Source: Aquabacterium humicola (GTDB taxonomy: Bacteria > Pseudomonadota > Gammaproteobacteria > Burkholderiales > Burkholderiaceae_C). Taken from it: 64,000 nucleotides of DNA. The first letter of the stretch is position 1. Every line of letters begins with the position of its first letter. Below are positions 55,369 through 64,000 of the stretch, one piece after another. A program made the translations under genes and the position numbers. Location of the stretch: positions 372,001 to 436,000 of the forward strand of contig NZ_JARGNB010000005.1 of the NCBI RefSeq assembly GCF_030167915.1, given 5' to 3'. Below the pieces are notes generated by a model. That model had not been told where the DNA came from. It was given only the letters and a program-made list of their open reading frames with translations, and made no database searches.

Positions 55369-56892
55369 CTACTTCAGGATGTCGCCGAGGCAGAGGTACT
55401 TGACCTCGACATAGTCGTCGATGCCCTGGCGCCCGCCTTCGCGGCCGAGGCCCGACTGCTTGACGCCGCCGAAGGGCACCTCGGCGGTCGAGATGATGCC
55501 GGTGTTGATGCCCACCATGCCGTACTCCAGCGCCTCGCCGACGCGGAAGATGCGGCCGATGTCGCGGCTGTAGAAGTAGCTGGCGAGGCCGAACTCGGTG
55601 GCGTTGGCCGCGGCGACGGCCTCGTCCTCGGTCTCGAAGCGGAACACCGGCGCCACCGGGCCGAAGGTTTCCTCCTTCGCGCACAGCATCTCGGCGGTGA
55701 CGTTGGCCAGCACGGTCGGCGCATAGAAGCGCTCGCCGATCTTCTGCCCGCCGACGACGATGCGCGCGCCCTTGGCGACCGCATCGGCGACGTGGGCCTC
55801 GACCTTCTCGATCGCCGCGCCGTCGATCAGCGGCCCGGTGGTGACGCCGGGCTCGAAGCCGTTGCCGACCTTCAGCGTCTGCGTCTTCTCCGACAGGCGA
55901 GCGACGAAGCGGTCGTAGATGCCCGCCTGCGCGTAGAGGCGGTTCGCGCAGACGCAGGTCTGGCCCGCATTGCGGTACTTGCTGGCCATCGCGCCGTCGA
56001 CCGCCGCCTCGAGGTCGGCGTCGTCGAAGACGATGAAGGGCGCATTGCCGCCGAGCTCGAGCGACAGCTTCTTGATCGACCCGGCGCACTGGCGCATCAG
56101 GATGCGGCCGACTTCCGTGCTGCCGGTGAAGGACAGGTGGCGGATCACGTCGCTCGAGCACAGCACCTTGCCGACCTCGATCGACTGCTCGGCATCGGCG
56201 GTGACGATGTTCAGCACGCCCGCGGGCATGCCGGCGCGCTGCGCGAGCTCGGCCACCGCCAGTGCCGACAGCGGCGTCGCCTCGGCGGGCTTGATGATCA
56301 CCGGGCAGCCCGCGGCGAGTGCCGGCGCGACCTTGCGGGTGATCATCGCGATCGGGAAGTTCCACGGCGTGATCGCCGCGCAGACGCCGATCGGCTGCTT
56401 GATGACGAGGTAGCGCTTGTTGTTGTCGGTGGTCGGGATCGTCTCGCCGTAGATGCGGCGCGCTTCCTCGGCGAACCACTCGATGAAGCTCGCGCCGTAG
56501 CCCACCTCGCCACGCGCCTCGGCCAGCGGCTTGCCCTGCTCGGCGGTCATGATGCGGGCCAGGTCGTCGGCATGCTGGTGCAGCAGGCCGAACCACTTCA
56601 TCATGATCGCGGCGCGTTCCTTCGCGGTCTTCGCGCGCCACGTCGGCCACGCGCGTTCAGCGGCAACGATCGCGTTGTGGCAGTCGACCGGGCCGCAATT
56701 CGCGACATCCGCGAGCTTCTCGCCGGTGGCCGGGTCGAGCACGTCGAAGCGGGCATTGCCGGCCAGCCAGTCGCCACCGATCAGCGCATCGGTCTTCAGC
56801 AGGCTCGGATCGTTCAGGGTCGCCAGTGGCGTGGTCTTCATGTCCATCGCAGCAATCTCCAGGGGGCCTGGCTGCAACTCTACTTCGCTCAT
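55369..56892 (-). CDS. gabD: Succinate-semialdehyde dehydrogenase
   Basis: This 507-residue aldehyde dehydrogenase oxidises succinate semialdehyde to succinate with NADP or NAD. The Glu is in LELGGNAPFIVFDD and the nucleophile Cys is in NAGQTCVCANRLY; NTGIISTAEVPFGGVKQSGLGREGGRQGIDDYVEVKYLC is the GabD-type end. ATG at 56892 overlaps the ureohydrolase stop (ATGA). As the last gene of the operon it completes the route from GABA to succinate with gabT at the other end. Confidence 0.93.
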   Translation of the reverse strand: MSEVELQPGPLEIAAMDMKTTPLATLNDPSLLKTDALIGGDWLAGNARFDVLDPATGEKLADVANCGPVDCHNAIVAAERAWPTWRAKTAKERAAIMMKWFGLLHQHADDLARIMTAEQGKPLAEARGEVGYGASFIEWFAEEARRIYGETIPTTDNNKRYLVIKQPIGVCAAITPWNFPIAMITRKVAPALAAGCPVIIKPAEATPLSALAVAELAQRAGMPAGVLNIVTADAEQSIEVGKVLCSSDVIRHLSFTGSTEVGRILMRQCAGSIKKLSLELGGNAPFIVFDDADLEAAVDGAMASKYRNAGQTCVCANRLYAQAGIYDRFVARLSEKTQTLKVGNGFEPGVTTGPLIDGAAIEKVEAHVADAVAKGARIVVGGQKIGERFYAPTVLANVTAEMLCAKEETFGPVAPVFRFETEDEAVAAANATEFGLASYFYSRDIGRIFRVGEALEYGMVGINTGIISTAEVPFGGVKQSGLGREGGRQGIDDYVEVKYLCLGDILK

Positions 56893-57830
56893 CGGTAGCT
56901 CACTTTCGGCAGAACACAAAGCATCTCGTACAGCAGGTTCGCGCCGAGCAGCGCGGTATTGCCGCTCGGGTCGTAGGGCGGCGATACCTCGACGAGGTCG
57001 GCGCCCACCAGCTGCAGGCCGCGGCAGCCGCGGATGATCTCCAGCGCCTGCGGCACGGTCAGGCCGCCGATCTCAGGCGTGCCGGTGCCGCCGGCGTACG
57101 ACGGGTCGATGCCGTCGATGTCGAAACTGAGATAACACGGCGCATCGCCGATGCGCTCGCGCACCTGCTGCATCAAGGGTGCGAGCGAGCGGTACCAGAC
57201 CTCGTGCGCCGGCACGATCGTGAAGCCCTGGCGGCGCGGCCAGTCGAAGTCGTCGGCCGCGTAGCCGGTGCCGCGCAGGCCGATCTGGAAGACGCGCTCG
57301 TTGACCAGCAGGCCTTCCTCGACCGCGCGGCGGAACGGCGTGCCGTGCGCCACCGGTTCACCGAACATCTCGTCGTTGACGTCCTCATGGGCGTCGACAT
57401 GCACCAGCGCCACCGGTCCGTGTTTCGCGGCCACCGCGCGCAGGATCGGCAGCGCGATGGTGTGGTCGCCGCCCATGGTCAACGGGATGCAGCCGGCGGC
57501 CAGCACGCGCGTGTAGAAGCCGGTGATGATGTCCAGCGATTTGGTGAGCGAGTAGGTGTTGATCGGCACGTCGCCGAGGTCGGCAACCTCCAGCGTGTCG
57601 AAGGGCGCGGCGCCGGTGGCCATGTTGTAGGGCCGCAATAACGCCGATTCGGCGCGAATCTGGCGCGGACCGAAGCGCGCGCCGGAGCGGTGGCTGGCGC
57701 CGATGTCCAGCGGAACGCCGATGAAGGCGGCGTGAAGGCCGTCGGGTTTCTCGGCGGCGGGCAGCCGCATCATCGTCGCCGGGCCGCCGAAGCGCGGCAT
57801 CGCATTGCCGCTCAGGGGTTGTGCGGGCAT
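56889..57830 (-). CDS. Ureohydrolase, probably guanidinobutyrase (agmatinase family)
   Basis: This 313-residue dimanganese enzyme removes urea from a guanidino compound. Metal ligands are His123 (MGGDHTIALP), Asp146, His148 and Asp150 (VDAHED), and Asp237 and Asp239 (SFDIDGIDP). The blocks AHGTPFRRAVEEGLL and QIGLRGTGYAADDFDW are those I associate with guanidinobutyrase/guanidinopropionase (GbuA/GpuA) rather than E. coli SpeB. With gabT and gabD in the operon, 4-guanidinobutyrate to GABA plus urea is the best reading; agmatinase or guanidinopropionase are alternatives. Start ATG at 57830 follows AAGGAG. The 80-bp gap upstream holds no gene. Confidence 0.85.
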   Translation of the reverse strand: MPAQPLSGNAMPRFGGPATMMRLPAAEKPDGLHAAFIGVPLDIGASHRSGARFGPRQIRAESALLRPYNMATGAAPFDTLEVADLGDVPINTYSLTKSLDIITGFYTRVLAAGCIPLTMGGDHTIALPILRAVAAKHGPVALVHVDAHEDVNDEMFGEPVAHGTPFRRAVEEGLLVNERVFQIGLRGTGYAADDFDWPRRQGFTIVPAHEVWYRSLAPLMQQVRERIGDAPCYLSFDIDGIDPSYAGGTGTPEIGGLTVPQALEIIRGCRGLQLVGADLVEVSPPYDPSGNTALLGANLLYEMLCVLPKVSYR

Positions 57831-57910
57831 CGGGGACTCCTTCGAGGGGGTGGAGCGCTGTTCCGGCGCGACGCCGCTGCGTGATGGGAACGCTGCGCCG
57901 GTGACCCGCG

Positions 57911-58732
57911 TCAGGCACGCCGGCCGCGGATCCATTCCAGCGCCAGCATCAGCCCGGTGGTGAAAATCGTCAGCAAGGTGGCGACGGCGGCGATCGTCGG
58001 GTTGATGTTCTCGCGGATGCCGGTGAACATCTGGCGCGGCAGCGTGACCTGATCGGGGCCGGCGATGAAGAGCGTCACCACCACTTCATCGAACGAGGTC
58101 GCGAACGCGAACAGCGCGCCCGAGATCACGCCCGGCGCGATCACCGGCAGCGTGACCCGGAAGAAGGTGGACACCGGCGACGCGCCCAGGCTCAGCGACG
58201 CGCGCACCAGGTTGTGGTTGAAGCCCTGCAAGGTCGCCAGCACCGTGGTGACGACGAAGGGCGCGCCGAGCGCGGCATGCACCAGGATCAGCCCGAGGTA
58301 GGTGTCGGCCAGGCCGATGCGCGCGAAGAACAGGTAGCAGGCGACGCCGACGACGACGATCGGCACCACCATCGGCGCGATCAGCAGGCTCATCAAGAGG
58401 CCCTTGCCGGGGAACTGCACGCGAGCCAGGCCCACCGCCGTCAGCGTGCCGAGCACGGTGGCGATCAGCGTCGCCGAGGGCGCGACGATGAAGCTGTTCT
58501 TCGCCGCGCGCGCCCATTCGCCGGAGCTGAAGAGGTTGTCGTACCACTGCAGCGACCAGCCCGGCATCGGGTAGGCGAGGAAGGAGCTGGCCGAGAACGA
58601 CAGCGGCACGATCACCAGGATCGGCAGCAGCAGGAAGGCCAGCAGCCCGATCGCGGCGATGCGCAGCGCCCACCAGCCGAGCTTGTCGAACAGCGTGTAG
58701 TAGGCGGGGAAGGTCGGCAGCAGTGCGTTCAT
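57911..58732 (-). CDS. potC: ABC transporter permease, spermidine/putrescine type
   Basis: This 273-residue inner-membrane permease has six predicted helices and the EAA-like loop LSLGASPVSTFFRVTLPVIAPG. It belongs to the PotC/YdcV class. ATG at 58732 is preferred over two upstream GTG codons (58738, 58735) as a GAGG site overlaps the previous stop seven bases before. With PotB, PotA and PotD-like genes it forms one importer. Confidence 0.9.
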   Translation of the reverse strand: MNALLPTFPAYYTLFDKLGWWALRIAAIGLLAFLLLPILVIVPLSFSASSFLAYPMPGWSLQWYDNLFSSGEWARAAKNSFIVAPSATLIATVLGTLTAVGLARVQFPGKGLLMSLLIAPMVVPIVVVGVACYLFFARIGLADTYLGLILVHAALGAPFVVTTVLATLQGFNHNLVRASLSLGASPVSTFFRVTLPVIAPGVISGALFAFATSFDEVVVTLFIAGPDQVTLPRQMFTGIRENINPTIAAVATLLTIFTTGLMLALEWIRGRRA

Positions 58733-58739
58733 CACCACC

Positions 58740-59984
58740 TCAGCCCAGGCTCAGTTCGGACTTCACGACGCGCCGGTAGACGCCGTACAGCAGCAAGGTG
58801 GCCACCAGCAACACCGTGCCGAGCGCGCAGGCCATGCCCCAGTTGATGTCGACGTTGGTGTACTGCGCGATGTAGTAGCTCAGCATCTGGTCGTCCGCGC
58901 CGCCCAGCAGCGCCGGCGTCACGTAGTAGCCGATGCTCAGGATGAAGACCAGCAGGCCGCCGGCGCCGATGCCGGGCCAGGTCTGGGGCACATAGACCCG
59001 GAAGAACGCGGCCAGCGGCGGGCTGCCGAGCGAGATCGCGGCACGCAGGTAGGTGGGCGGCACCGACTTCATCACGCTGTACAGCGGCAGGATCATGAAG
59101 GGCAGCAGGATGTGCACCATCGCGATGACGACGCCGGTGCGGTTGAACAGCAAGGTCGCCGGCTCGTTGAGGATCGACAGGCCCATCAGGCTCTTGTTGA
59201 CGAGCCCCTCTCGCTGCAGCAGCACGATCCACGCGGCCACGCGCACCAGGATCGAGGTCCAGAACGGCACCAGCACCAGGATCATCAGCACGTTGGCCTT
59301 GCGCGCCGGCAGCGTCGACAGCCAGTAGGCCAGCGGGTAGGCCAGCACCAGGCACCACAGCGTGACGACCAGGCTGATCTCGAAGGTGCGCAGCAGGATG
59401 CGCGAGAACACCCGCTGCTCGGGTTCGACGACGGTGATGCCGCCCTCGGCGCGGCGCTTGAGATCCACTGCGGTCAGCAGGTAGTCGGGCGTCCAGCGCG
59501 AGCTGTTCTTCGCGATCGCCTGCCAGTAGCGCAAGTCGCTCCAGCGTTCGTCGACCTCGAGCATCTTCGCGCGCGCCTGGTCGGGCGACAGGTTCTCGCC
59601 CAGCGGCAGCGCGCGGTAGGTGCCCATGATCAGCGAACGCGCACCGGATGCTTCGGTGTTCAGGCGCCGCGCCACCGCGCCGGCGTCGGAGCCTTCGGTG
59701 ATGGCGCCCAGGTCCGCCGCCAGCGCGGCGAACGCGGCAGCGGGCGGCGGGCTCCTGCGGTCCCAGCCTGCCAGCGCGTCGCCGGTGCGGGTCAGGGACT
59801 TCGCGATCTCCGGGTTCTCGACGGCACGCTGCAGCAGCGCGGCGATCGGGACCAGCAGGGTGGCCAGCAGGAACAGCAGCAGCGGCAAGGTCAGCGCGAT
59901 CGCCAGCCAGCGCTTGCGCTGCTCGACACGCGCGAGCGAGCGCCTGAGCTCCGGTGTGCCGAGGACGAGGGTGGCGGTGGTCAT
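58740..59984 (-). CDS. potB: ABC transporter permease, spermidine/putrescine type, with long N-terminal insert
   Basis: This 414-residue permease is about 120 residues longer than PotB. After TM1 (about 27-50) a hydrophilic segment of about 150 residues precedes the usual five helices; the EAA-like loop AAISLGSPPLAAFFRVYVPQTWPG is intact. The insert (DRRSPPPAAAFAALAADL and following) should be periplasmic and may contact the binding protein. It is coupled to the next permease by a 7-bp gap. Confidence 0.9.
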   Translation of the reverse strand: MTTATLVLGTPELRRSLARVEQRKRWLAIALTLPLLLFLLATLLVPIAALLQRAVENPEIAKSLTRTGDALAGWDRRSPPPAAAFAALAADLGAITEGSDAGAVARRLNTEASGARSLIMGTYRALPLGENLSPDQARAKMLEVDERWSDLRYWQAIAKNSSRWTPDYLLTAVDLKRRAEGGITVVEPEQRVFSRILLRTFEISLVVTLWCLVLAYPLAYWLSTLPARKANVLMILVLVPFWTSILVRVAAWIVLLQREGLVNKSLMGLSILNEPATLLFNRTGVVIAMVHILLPFMILPLYSVMKSVPPTYLRAAISLGSPPLAAFFRVYVPQTWPGIGAGGLLVFILSIGYYVTPALLGGADDQMLSYYIAQYTNVDINWGMACALGTVLLVATLLLYGVYRRVVKSELSLG

Positions 59985-60030
59985 GCGACGAACCTGGCGG
60001 CTGCTGCGTACTTAAGATGCTAGAGACGGC

Positions 60031-61074
60031 TCACTGCGCCGCCCACGACGCGAAGCGCTTCTCCAGCTCCTCGCCCTGGTCGGCCCAGAATTTGATGCCG
60101 AACTGCATCGCGTCCTTGACGTTGGCGGGCGAGGTCGGCAGGTTCGCCAGCACCTTCGCGTCCAGCTTGGCCAGCGCCTTCTGGTTGGTCGGGCCGTAGG
60201 CGATGTTCTTCGCGTACTCGGCCTGCGCGTCGGCGGTGCTGGCGTAGGCGATGAACTTGTAGGCCGCGTCCTTGTTCGGCGTGCCCTTGACGATCACCCA
60301 GTAGTCGAGGTCGTAGATGCCGCCGGTCCAGCTGATCTTCAGGTTCTTGCCTTCGCGGTTCGCGGCGTCGATGCGGCCGTTGTAGACCGTGCTCATCACC
60401 ACGTCGCCGGCCACCAGGTACTGCGGCGGCTGCGCGCCGGCTTCCCACCACTGGATGTGCGGCTTCAGCTCGGTGAGCTTCTTGAACGCGCGGTCGGCGC
60501 CTTCCTTGGTGCGCAGCTGGGTGTAGACGTCGGCCACCGGCACGCCGTCGGCCATCAGCGCGAATTCCAGGTTGTAGCGCGCCCCCTTGCGCATGCCGCG
60601 CTTGCCGGGGAATTTCTTCGTGTCCCAGAAATCGGCCCAGGTCTTGGGGCCGTCCTTGAGCTTGTCGCCGTTGTAGGCCATCACGGTGGACCACACGAAG
60701 ACGCCGATGCCGCACTCGGTGACGCCGGCGCGCAGGAAGTCGGCGCGGTTGCCGATCTTCGTGTAGTCGAGCTTCTCGAACAGGCCTTCGTCGCACCCGC
60801 GCGCGACATCGGGCGACTCGACCTCGACGACGTCCCAGGTCACCTTCTTGGACTCGACCATCGCCTTGATCTTGGCCTGCTCGCCGTTGTACTCGACCGG
60901 CACGACCTTCATGCCGGCGCTCTTCTCGAACGGTTCGACGAAGGCCTTCTTCTGCGCGGCGCCGTTGGCGCCGCCGAAGTTGACGACGGTGAGCTGCGAC
61001 TGAGCGAGCACGGGCAGCGCGGTGAGGGCAGCGAGGCTGGCAAGCATTCGAAGGGCAGGGCGGACGGGGCTCAT
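60031..61074 (-). CDS. potD: Extracellular solute-binding protein, PotD/PotF type
   Basis: This 347-residue periplasmic protein has a signal peptide (RPALRMLASLAALTALPVLAQ) and family 1 polyamine-binding features: LTVVNFGGANGAAQKKAFVEPFEKSAG, WSTVMAYNGDK, KKFPGKRGM and QYLVAGDVVMSTVYNGRIDAA. Ligands in the class include putrescine, spermidine, GABA and guanidino compounds, and the operon suggests one of these. An AGGAG site precedes the ATG. Confidence 0.93.
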   Translation of the reverse strand: MSPVRPALRMLASLAALTALPVLAQSQLTVVNFGGANGAAQKKAFVEPFEKSAGMKVVPVEYNGEQAKIKAMVESKKVTWDVVEVESPDVARGCDEGLFEKLDYTKIGNRADFLRAGVTECGIGVFVWSTVMAYNGDKLKDGPKTWADFWDTKKFPGKRGMRKGARYNLEFALMADGVPVADVYTQLRTKEGADRAFKKLTELKPHIQWWEAGAQPPQYLVAGDVVMSTVYNGRIDAANREGKNLKISWTGGIYDLDYWVIVKGTPNKDAAYKFIAYASTADAQAEYAKNIAYGPTNQKALAKLDAKVLANLPTSPANVKDAMQFGIKFWADQGEELEKRFASWAAQ

Positions 61075-61130
61075 CGACGTCTCCTAGGTGGGTGAAAGAA
61101 AGCGAGGGAAGGACGCGACCTTCGGGCGGG

Positions 61131-62300
61131 TCACGCGTAGATGCGCAGGAACGGCGGCGCGATCTGCAGCCACACGGTCTGGCCCGGCACCGGCGGCTCG
61201 CCGGCCGACAGCGGCAGCTTGACGGTGGCCTGCGCCTGGCCGGCCAGCGCGCAGCGCAGCCGCAGGTGGTCGCCGAAATAGATGACGTCGTTGACCGCGG
61301 CCTTCAGCAGGTTGGTGCTGTCCGGCGGCGCGACGAGGTGCGCGGCGATGCGCTCGGGCCGCACCGAGGCCAGCACCGACGCGCCGGGCAGTGCGCCGTT
61401 GACGTTGAGGCCCGACAGCCGTTCGCCGGTGGGCAGCACCAGCTCGCAGGGGCCGCCGGCGCCGCCCTCGGCCGCGCCCAGCGTGCCGGTCAGCTGCGTG
61501 CTGTCGCCGACGAAGCCGGCGACGAAGCGGTTCGAAGGTGTCTCGTACAGCCGGTCGACCACGTCGATCTGCTGGATCTCGCCGTCGTTGAACACCGCGA
61601 CACGGTCGCTCATCGTCAGCGCCTCGCCCTGGTCGTGGGTGACGTAGACGAAGGTGACGCCGAGCTGCCGGTGCAGCTCCTTCAGCTCGATCTGCATGTG
61701 CTCGCGCAGCTGCTTGTCGAGCGCGCCGAGCGGCTCGTCCATCAGCACCAGCTGCGGCTCGAAGACCAGCGCCCGCGCCAGCGCGACGCGCTGCTGCTGG
61801 CCGCCGGACAGCTGCGCCGGGTGCCGCTGGTCACGCCCCGTCAGCTGCACCATCGCCAGCGCCTTCGCGACGCGCGTGGCGATCTCGGCCTTCGGCACCT
61901 TGCGCACCGTCAGCGGGTAGGCGACGTTCTCGGCCACCGTCATGTGCGGGAACAGCGCGTAGTTCTGGAACACCATGCCGAAGTGGCGCTTGTGCGGCGG
62001 CGTGCGGGTGATCGGCTGGCCGTCCAGCAGGATGTCGCCGGCGGTGGGCGACTCGAAGCCGGCCAGCATCATCAGGCACGTGGTCTTGCCCGAGCCGGAA
62101 GGCCCGAGCAGCGACAGGAACTCGCCGCGCCGGATGTCCAGGTCCAGCGAACGCACGACCAGCGACTGGCCGTCGTAGGTCTTCTGCACGCCGCGGAACT
62201 GCACCAGCGTGTCGCGCGAGACGGCCGGGGCCGGCGTGCCGCCCTCGGCGACGACGCGCAAGGGACTCGAGGAACGCTTGGTCATCATCGGCAGGCTCAT
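61131..62300 (-). CDS. potA: ABC transporter ATP-binding protein, PotA type
   Basis: This 389-residue ATPase has Walker A GPSGSGKTT, signature LSGGQQQRVALARAL, Walker B LVLMDEPLGALD and a C-terminal TOBE domain (about 300-385) with SVRPERIAAHLV. About 30 extra residues precede the ABC domain. ATG at 62300 lies 20 bp behind gabT. It energises the PotB/PotC pair for uptake. Confidence 0.93.
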   Translation of the reverse strand: MSLPMMTKRSSSPLRVVAEGGTPAPAVSRDTLVQFRGVQKTYDGQSLVVRSLDLDIRRGEFLSLLGPSGSGKTTCLMMLAGFESPTAGDILLDGQPITRTPPHKRHFGMVFQNYALFPHMTVAENVAYPLTVRKVPKAEIATRVAKALAMVQLTGRDQRHPAQLSGGQQQRVALARALVFEPQLVLMDEPLGALDKQLREHMQIELKELHRQLGVTFVYVTHDQGEALTMSDRVAVFNDGEIQQIDVVDRLYETPSNRFVAGFVGDSTQLTGTLGAAEGGAGGPCELVLPTGERLSGLNVNGALPGASVLASVRPERIAAHLVAPPDSTNLLKAAVNDVIYFGDHLRLRCALAGQAQATVKLPLSAGEPPVPGQTVWLQIAPPFLRIYA

Positions 62301-62320
62301 CGCGTCGGTCCTCGCCTTGC

Positions 62321-63619
62321 TCAAGCCAGTGCGGTCTCGATGGTGCGCGCCAGGATGCCGAGGCCTTCGTCGACCAGGGCGTCCGAGGCCGTCAGCGGCA
62401 CCAGCACGCGGATCACGTTGCCGCTGGGGCCGCACGATAACAAGATCAGCCCGGCCCGGGCAGCGGCCTGAACGATGCGTTTCGTCAGCGCACCGGCGGG
62501 CCGCTGCAGGTCGCCGTCGTCGAAGAGCTCGATGGCCACCATCGCGCCGATGCCGCGCACGTCGCCGACCTCGCGGTGCTTCGCGGCGATGGCCTGAAGG
62601 CCGCCCATCAGGCGTTCGCCGAGCGCACGGCTGCGTTCGAGCAGGCGTTCGGCCGCGAAGGCCTCGATCACCGCCAGCGCGGCGGCGCAGGCCACCGGGT
62701 TGCCGGCGTAGGTGCCGCCCAGCCCGCCGGGGCTCGGTGCGTCCATCACCTCGGCGCGGCCGATGATGGCCGACAGCGGATAGCCCCCGGCCAGCGACTT
62801 GGCCATCGTGATGATGTCCGGCGCCACGCCGTCCCAGTGCTCACAGGCCAGCCAGGTGCCGGTGCGGCCGGCACCGGTCTGTACCTCGTCGGCGACCAGC
62901 AGGATGCCGTGGCGGTCGCACAGCGCGCGCAGGCGCCTGACGAAGTCCAGCGGCGCGACATGGAAGCCGCCTTCGCCCTGCACCGGCTCGAGGATGATCG
63001 CGGCGACGCGCGACGGCTCGACGTCGTTGGCGAAGATCGCCTCGACCGAGTCCAGCGCATCGTCGACGCTCACGCCCTGCAGCGCATTCGGAAAGCGCGC
63101 GTGGAACACCTCGGCCGGGAAGGGCCCGAAGCCGGCCTTGTACGGCTGCACCTTGCCGGTCAGCGCCAGGCCCATCATCGTGCGGCCGTGGAAACCGCCG
63201 CCGAAGGCGATCACCGCCGAGCGCTTCGTGTAGGCGCGGGCGATCTTGATCGCGTTCTCGACCGCTTCGGCGCCGGTGGTCATCAGGAAGCTCTTCTTCG
63301 CGAAGGCGCCGGGCGCCATCGCGTTGAGGCGCTCGCAGAGCTCGACATAGGGCTCGTAGGCCAGCACCTGGAAGCAGGTGTGGGTCACCCGTTCGAGCTG
63401 GCGCTGGACCGCGGCCGTGACGCCCGGATGGCGGTGGCCGGTGTTCAGCACGGCGATGCCGCCGGCGAAGTCGATGTAGCGGCGGCCCTCGACATCCCAG
63501 ATCTCGGCGTTCTCGGCGCGGTCGACGAAGATCTCGTGGGCCTGGCCCAGGCCGGCCGGCAGCGCGGCGCGGCGGCGCGCCATCAGCGCGGCATTGTTCA
63601 GGTGCTGTTCGCGTTGCAT
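62321..63619 (-). CDS. gabT: 4-aminobutyrate aminotransferase
   Basis: This 432-residue class III PLP aminotransferase moves the amino group of GABA to 2-oxoglutarate, giving succinate semialdehyde. The PLP lysine is in ITMAKSLAGGYPLSAI, with MTTGAEAVENAIKIARAYT, FHGRTMMGLALTGK and ILEPVQGEGG as family blocks; VADEVQTGAGRTG is the PLP aspartate region. It is the first gene of the operon and divergent from a MocR-type regulator. Confidence 0.94.
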   Translation of the reverse strand: MQREQHLNNAALMARRRAALPAGLGQAHEIFVDRAENAEIWDVEGRRYIDFAGGIAVLNTGHRHPGVTAAVQRQLERVTHTCFQVLAYEPYVELCERLNAMAPGAFAKKSFLMTTGAEAVENAIKIARAYTKRSAVIAFGGGFHGRTMMGLALTGKVQPYKAGFGPFPAEVFHARFPNALQGVSVDDALDSVEAIFANDVEPSRVAAIILEPVQGEGGFHVAPLDFVRRLRALCDRHGILLVADEVQTGAGRTGTWLACEHWDGVAPDIITMAKSLAGGYPLSAIIGRAEVMDAPSPGGLGGTYAGNPVACAAALAVIEAFAAERLLERSRALGERLMGGLQAIAAKHREVGDVRGIGAMVAIELFDDGDLQRPAGALTKRIVQAAARAGLILLSCGPSGNVIRVLVPLTASDALVDEGLGILARTIETALA

Positions 63620-63770
63620 CAAAGTCTCCCGAGATGACTTGGGTGCCGACTCTAGGCCTCGGGGGCCGGTCGGTACCATGTACACCTCGTGGTCTTTGCG
63701 CGATGCACTGTGCAGGCGCCGGGACCGGTACAGATCGCCGTCGCCCGAACCTCCGCCGTCCCCCTTTCGC
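63620..63770. promoter_or_regulatory. Divergent control region of gabT operon and MocR-type regulator
   Basis: This 151-bp intergenic region must hold both promoters. Two similar sites, GGTCGGTACCA (63668-63678) and GACCGGTACAG (63723-63733), are direct repeats 55 bp apart, about five helical turns. MocR/GabR regulators bind direct repeats in such regions. The match is weak and I cannot locate confident -35/-10 boxes. Confidence 0.4.
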
Positions 63771-64000
63771 ATGTTCACGCTCCAACCGCAGTCGCCGGTG
63801 CCGCTGGTCAGCCAGATCGTCGATGGCGTCAGCCGGATGATCGACGACGGCAGCCTGCGCGCGGGCACCAAGCTGCCGTCGATCCGCCAGTTCGCGCAGA
63901 CCCACGGCGTCAGCGTGTTCACGGTCGTCGAGGCCTACGACCGGCTGGTCGCGCAGGGCTGGCTGCAGTCGCGGCCGAACTCCGGCTTCTTCGTGCGCCG
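63771..64000 (+). CDS. MocR/GabR-family regulator, truncated by the window edge
   Basis: Only the first 76 residues are present. They form a GntR-type winged helix (MFTLQPQSPVPLVSQIVDGV, then LRAGTKLPSIRQFAQTHGVSVFTVVEAYDRLVAQGWL) as in the MocR group, in which an aminotransferase-like domain follows. The position opposite gabT suggests a GabR- or PdxR-like activator of the GABA operon. The rest lies beyond position 64000. Confidence 0.85.
   Translation, partial: MFTLQPQSPVPLVSQIVDGVSRMIDDGSLRAGTKLPSIRQFAQTHGVSVFTVVEAYDRLVAQGWLQSRPNSGFFVR

Overview
The window is very GC-rich, gene-dense DNA from what looks like a betaproteobacterium of the order Burkholderiales, probably near the Leptothrix/Rubrivivax/Methylibium group. 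The pointers are ispF, rimO, trmB and metC homologues of burkholderial type, a PhaR regulator of polyhydroxyalkanoate granules with a 3-hydroxybutyrate dehydrogenase, an OmpR/EnvZ pair, a PEP-CTERM protein, and intergenic repeats of the kind common in that order. The species is inferred, not proven. About 50 protein genes, two tRNAs and several regulatory or repeat elements can be supported. No insertion sequence, prophage or CRISPR array was seen.

Layout. 0-9.2 kb: ispF, three tandem small heat-shock proteins behind a sigma32-like promoter, an envZ/ompR pair, a SIMPL-domain protein, 3-hydroxybutyrate dehydrogenase, an alpha/beta hydrolase and relA. 9.3-15.2 kb: tRNA-Val with a strong terminator, then a minus-strand block of IT-superfamily antiporter, large-subunit catalase and ArsA with all three metalloid-binding cysteines. 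15.5-24.9 kb: trypsin-like PDZ protease, P-type ATPase, an ABC ATPase/FtsX-type permease/HlyD-type adaptor set and a beta-CASP nuclease. 25.4-32.3 kb: a tight three-gene operon of TpsB transporter, exported TPR-CHAT caspase-like protease and TpsA-like exoprotein, the most unusual system here. 32.3-34.3 kb: tartrate dehydrogenase-like and HpaI-like genes, with the stub of a lost aldehyde dehydrogenase.

34.4-41.2 kb: phaR, rimO, metC, an FHA-GGDEF diguanylate cyclase, a Phd-like antitoxin paired with a zeta-like kinase toxin, and argG. 41.3-41.7 kb: two large hairpin modules in opposite orientation, with different stems but the same loop ends. 41.7-50.5 kb: alkylation repair (ogt and an Ada-AlkA fusion), phosphomannomutase, waaA, TolC, a PIMT-like methyltransferase, TetR with a clear palindromic operator, and uppP. 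50.5-55.3 kb: trmB, a PEP-CTERM serine protease behind a sigma54-like promoter, dacB, tRNA-Gly(CCC) and a degenerate GGDEF protein. 55.4-64 kb: an operon gabT-potA-potD-potB-potC-ureohydrolase-gabD, divergent from a MocR/GabR-like regulator that runs off the right edge. It reads as uptake of a guanidino compound or polyamine, removal of urea to leave GABA, and conversion of GABA to succinate.

Many genes overlap by ATGA or lie within 20 bp of each other, so translational coupling is common. Very long reading frames antisense to real genes are a product of base composition and were left out.
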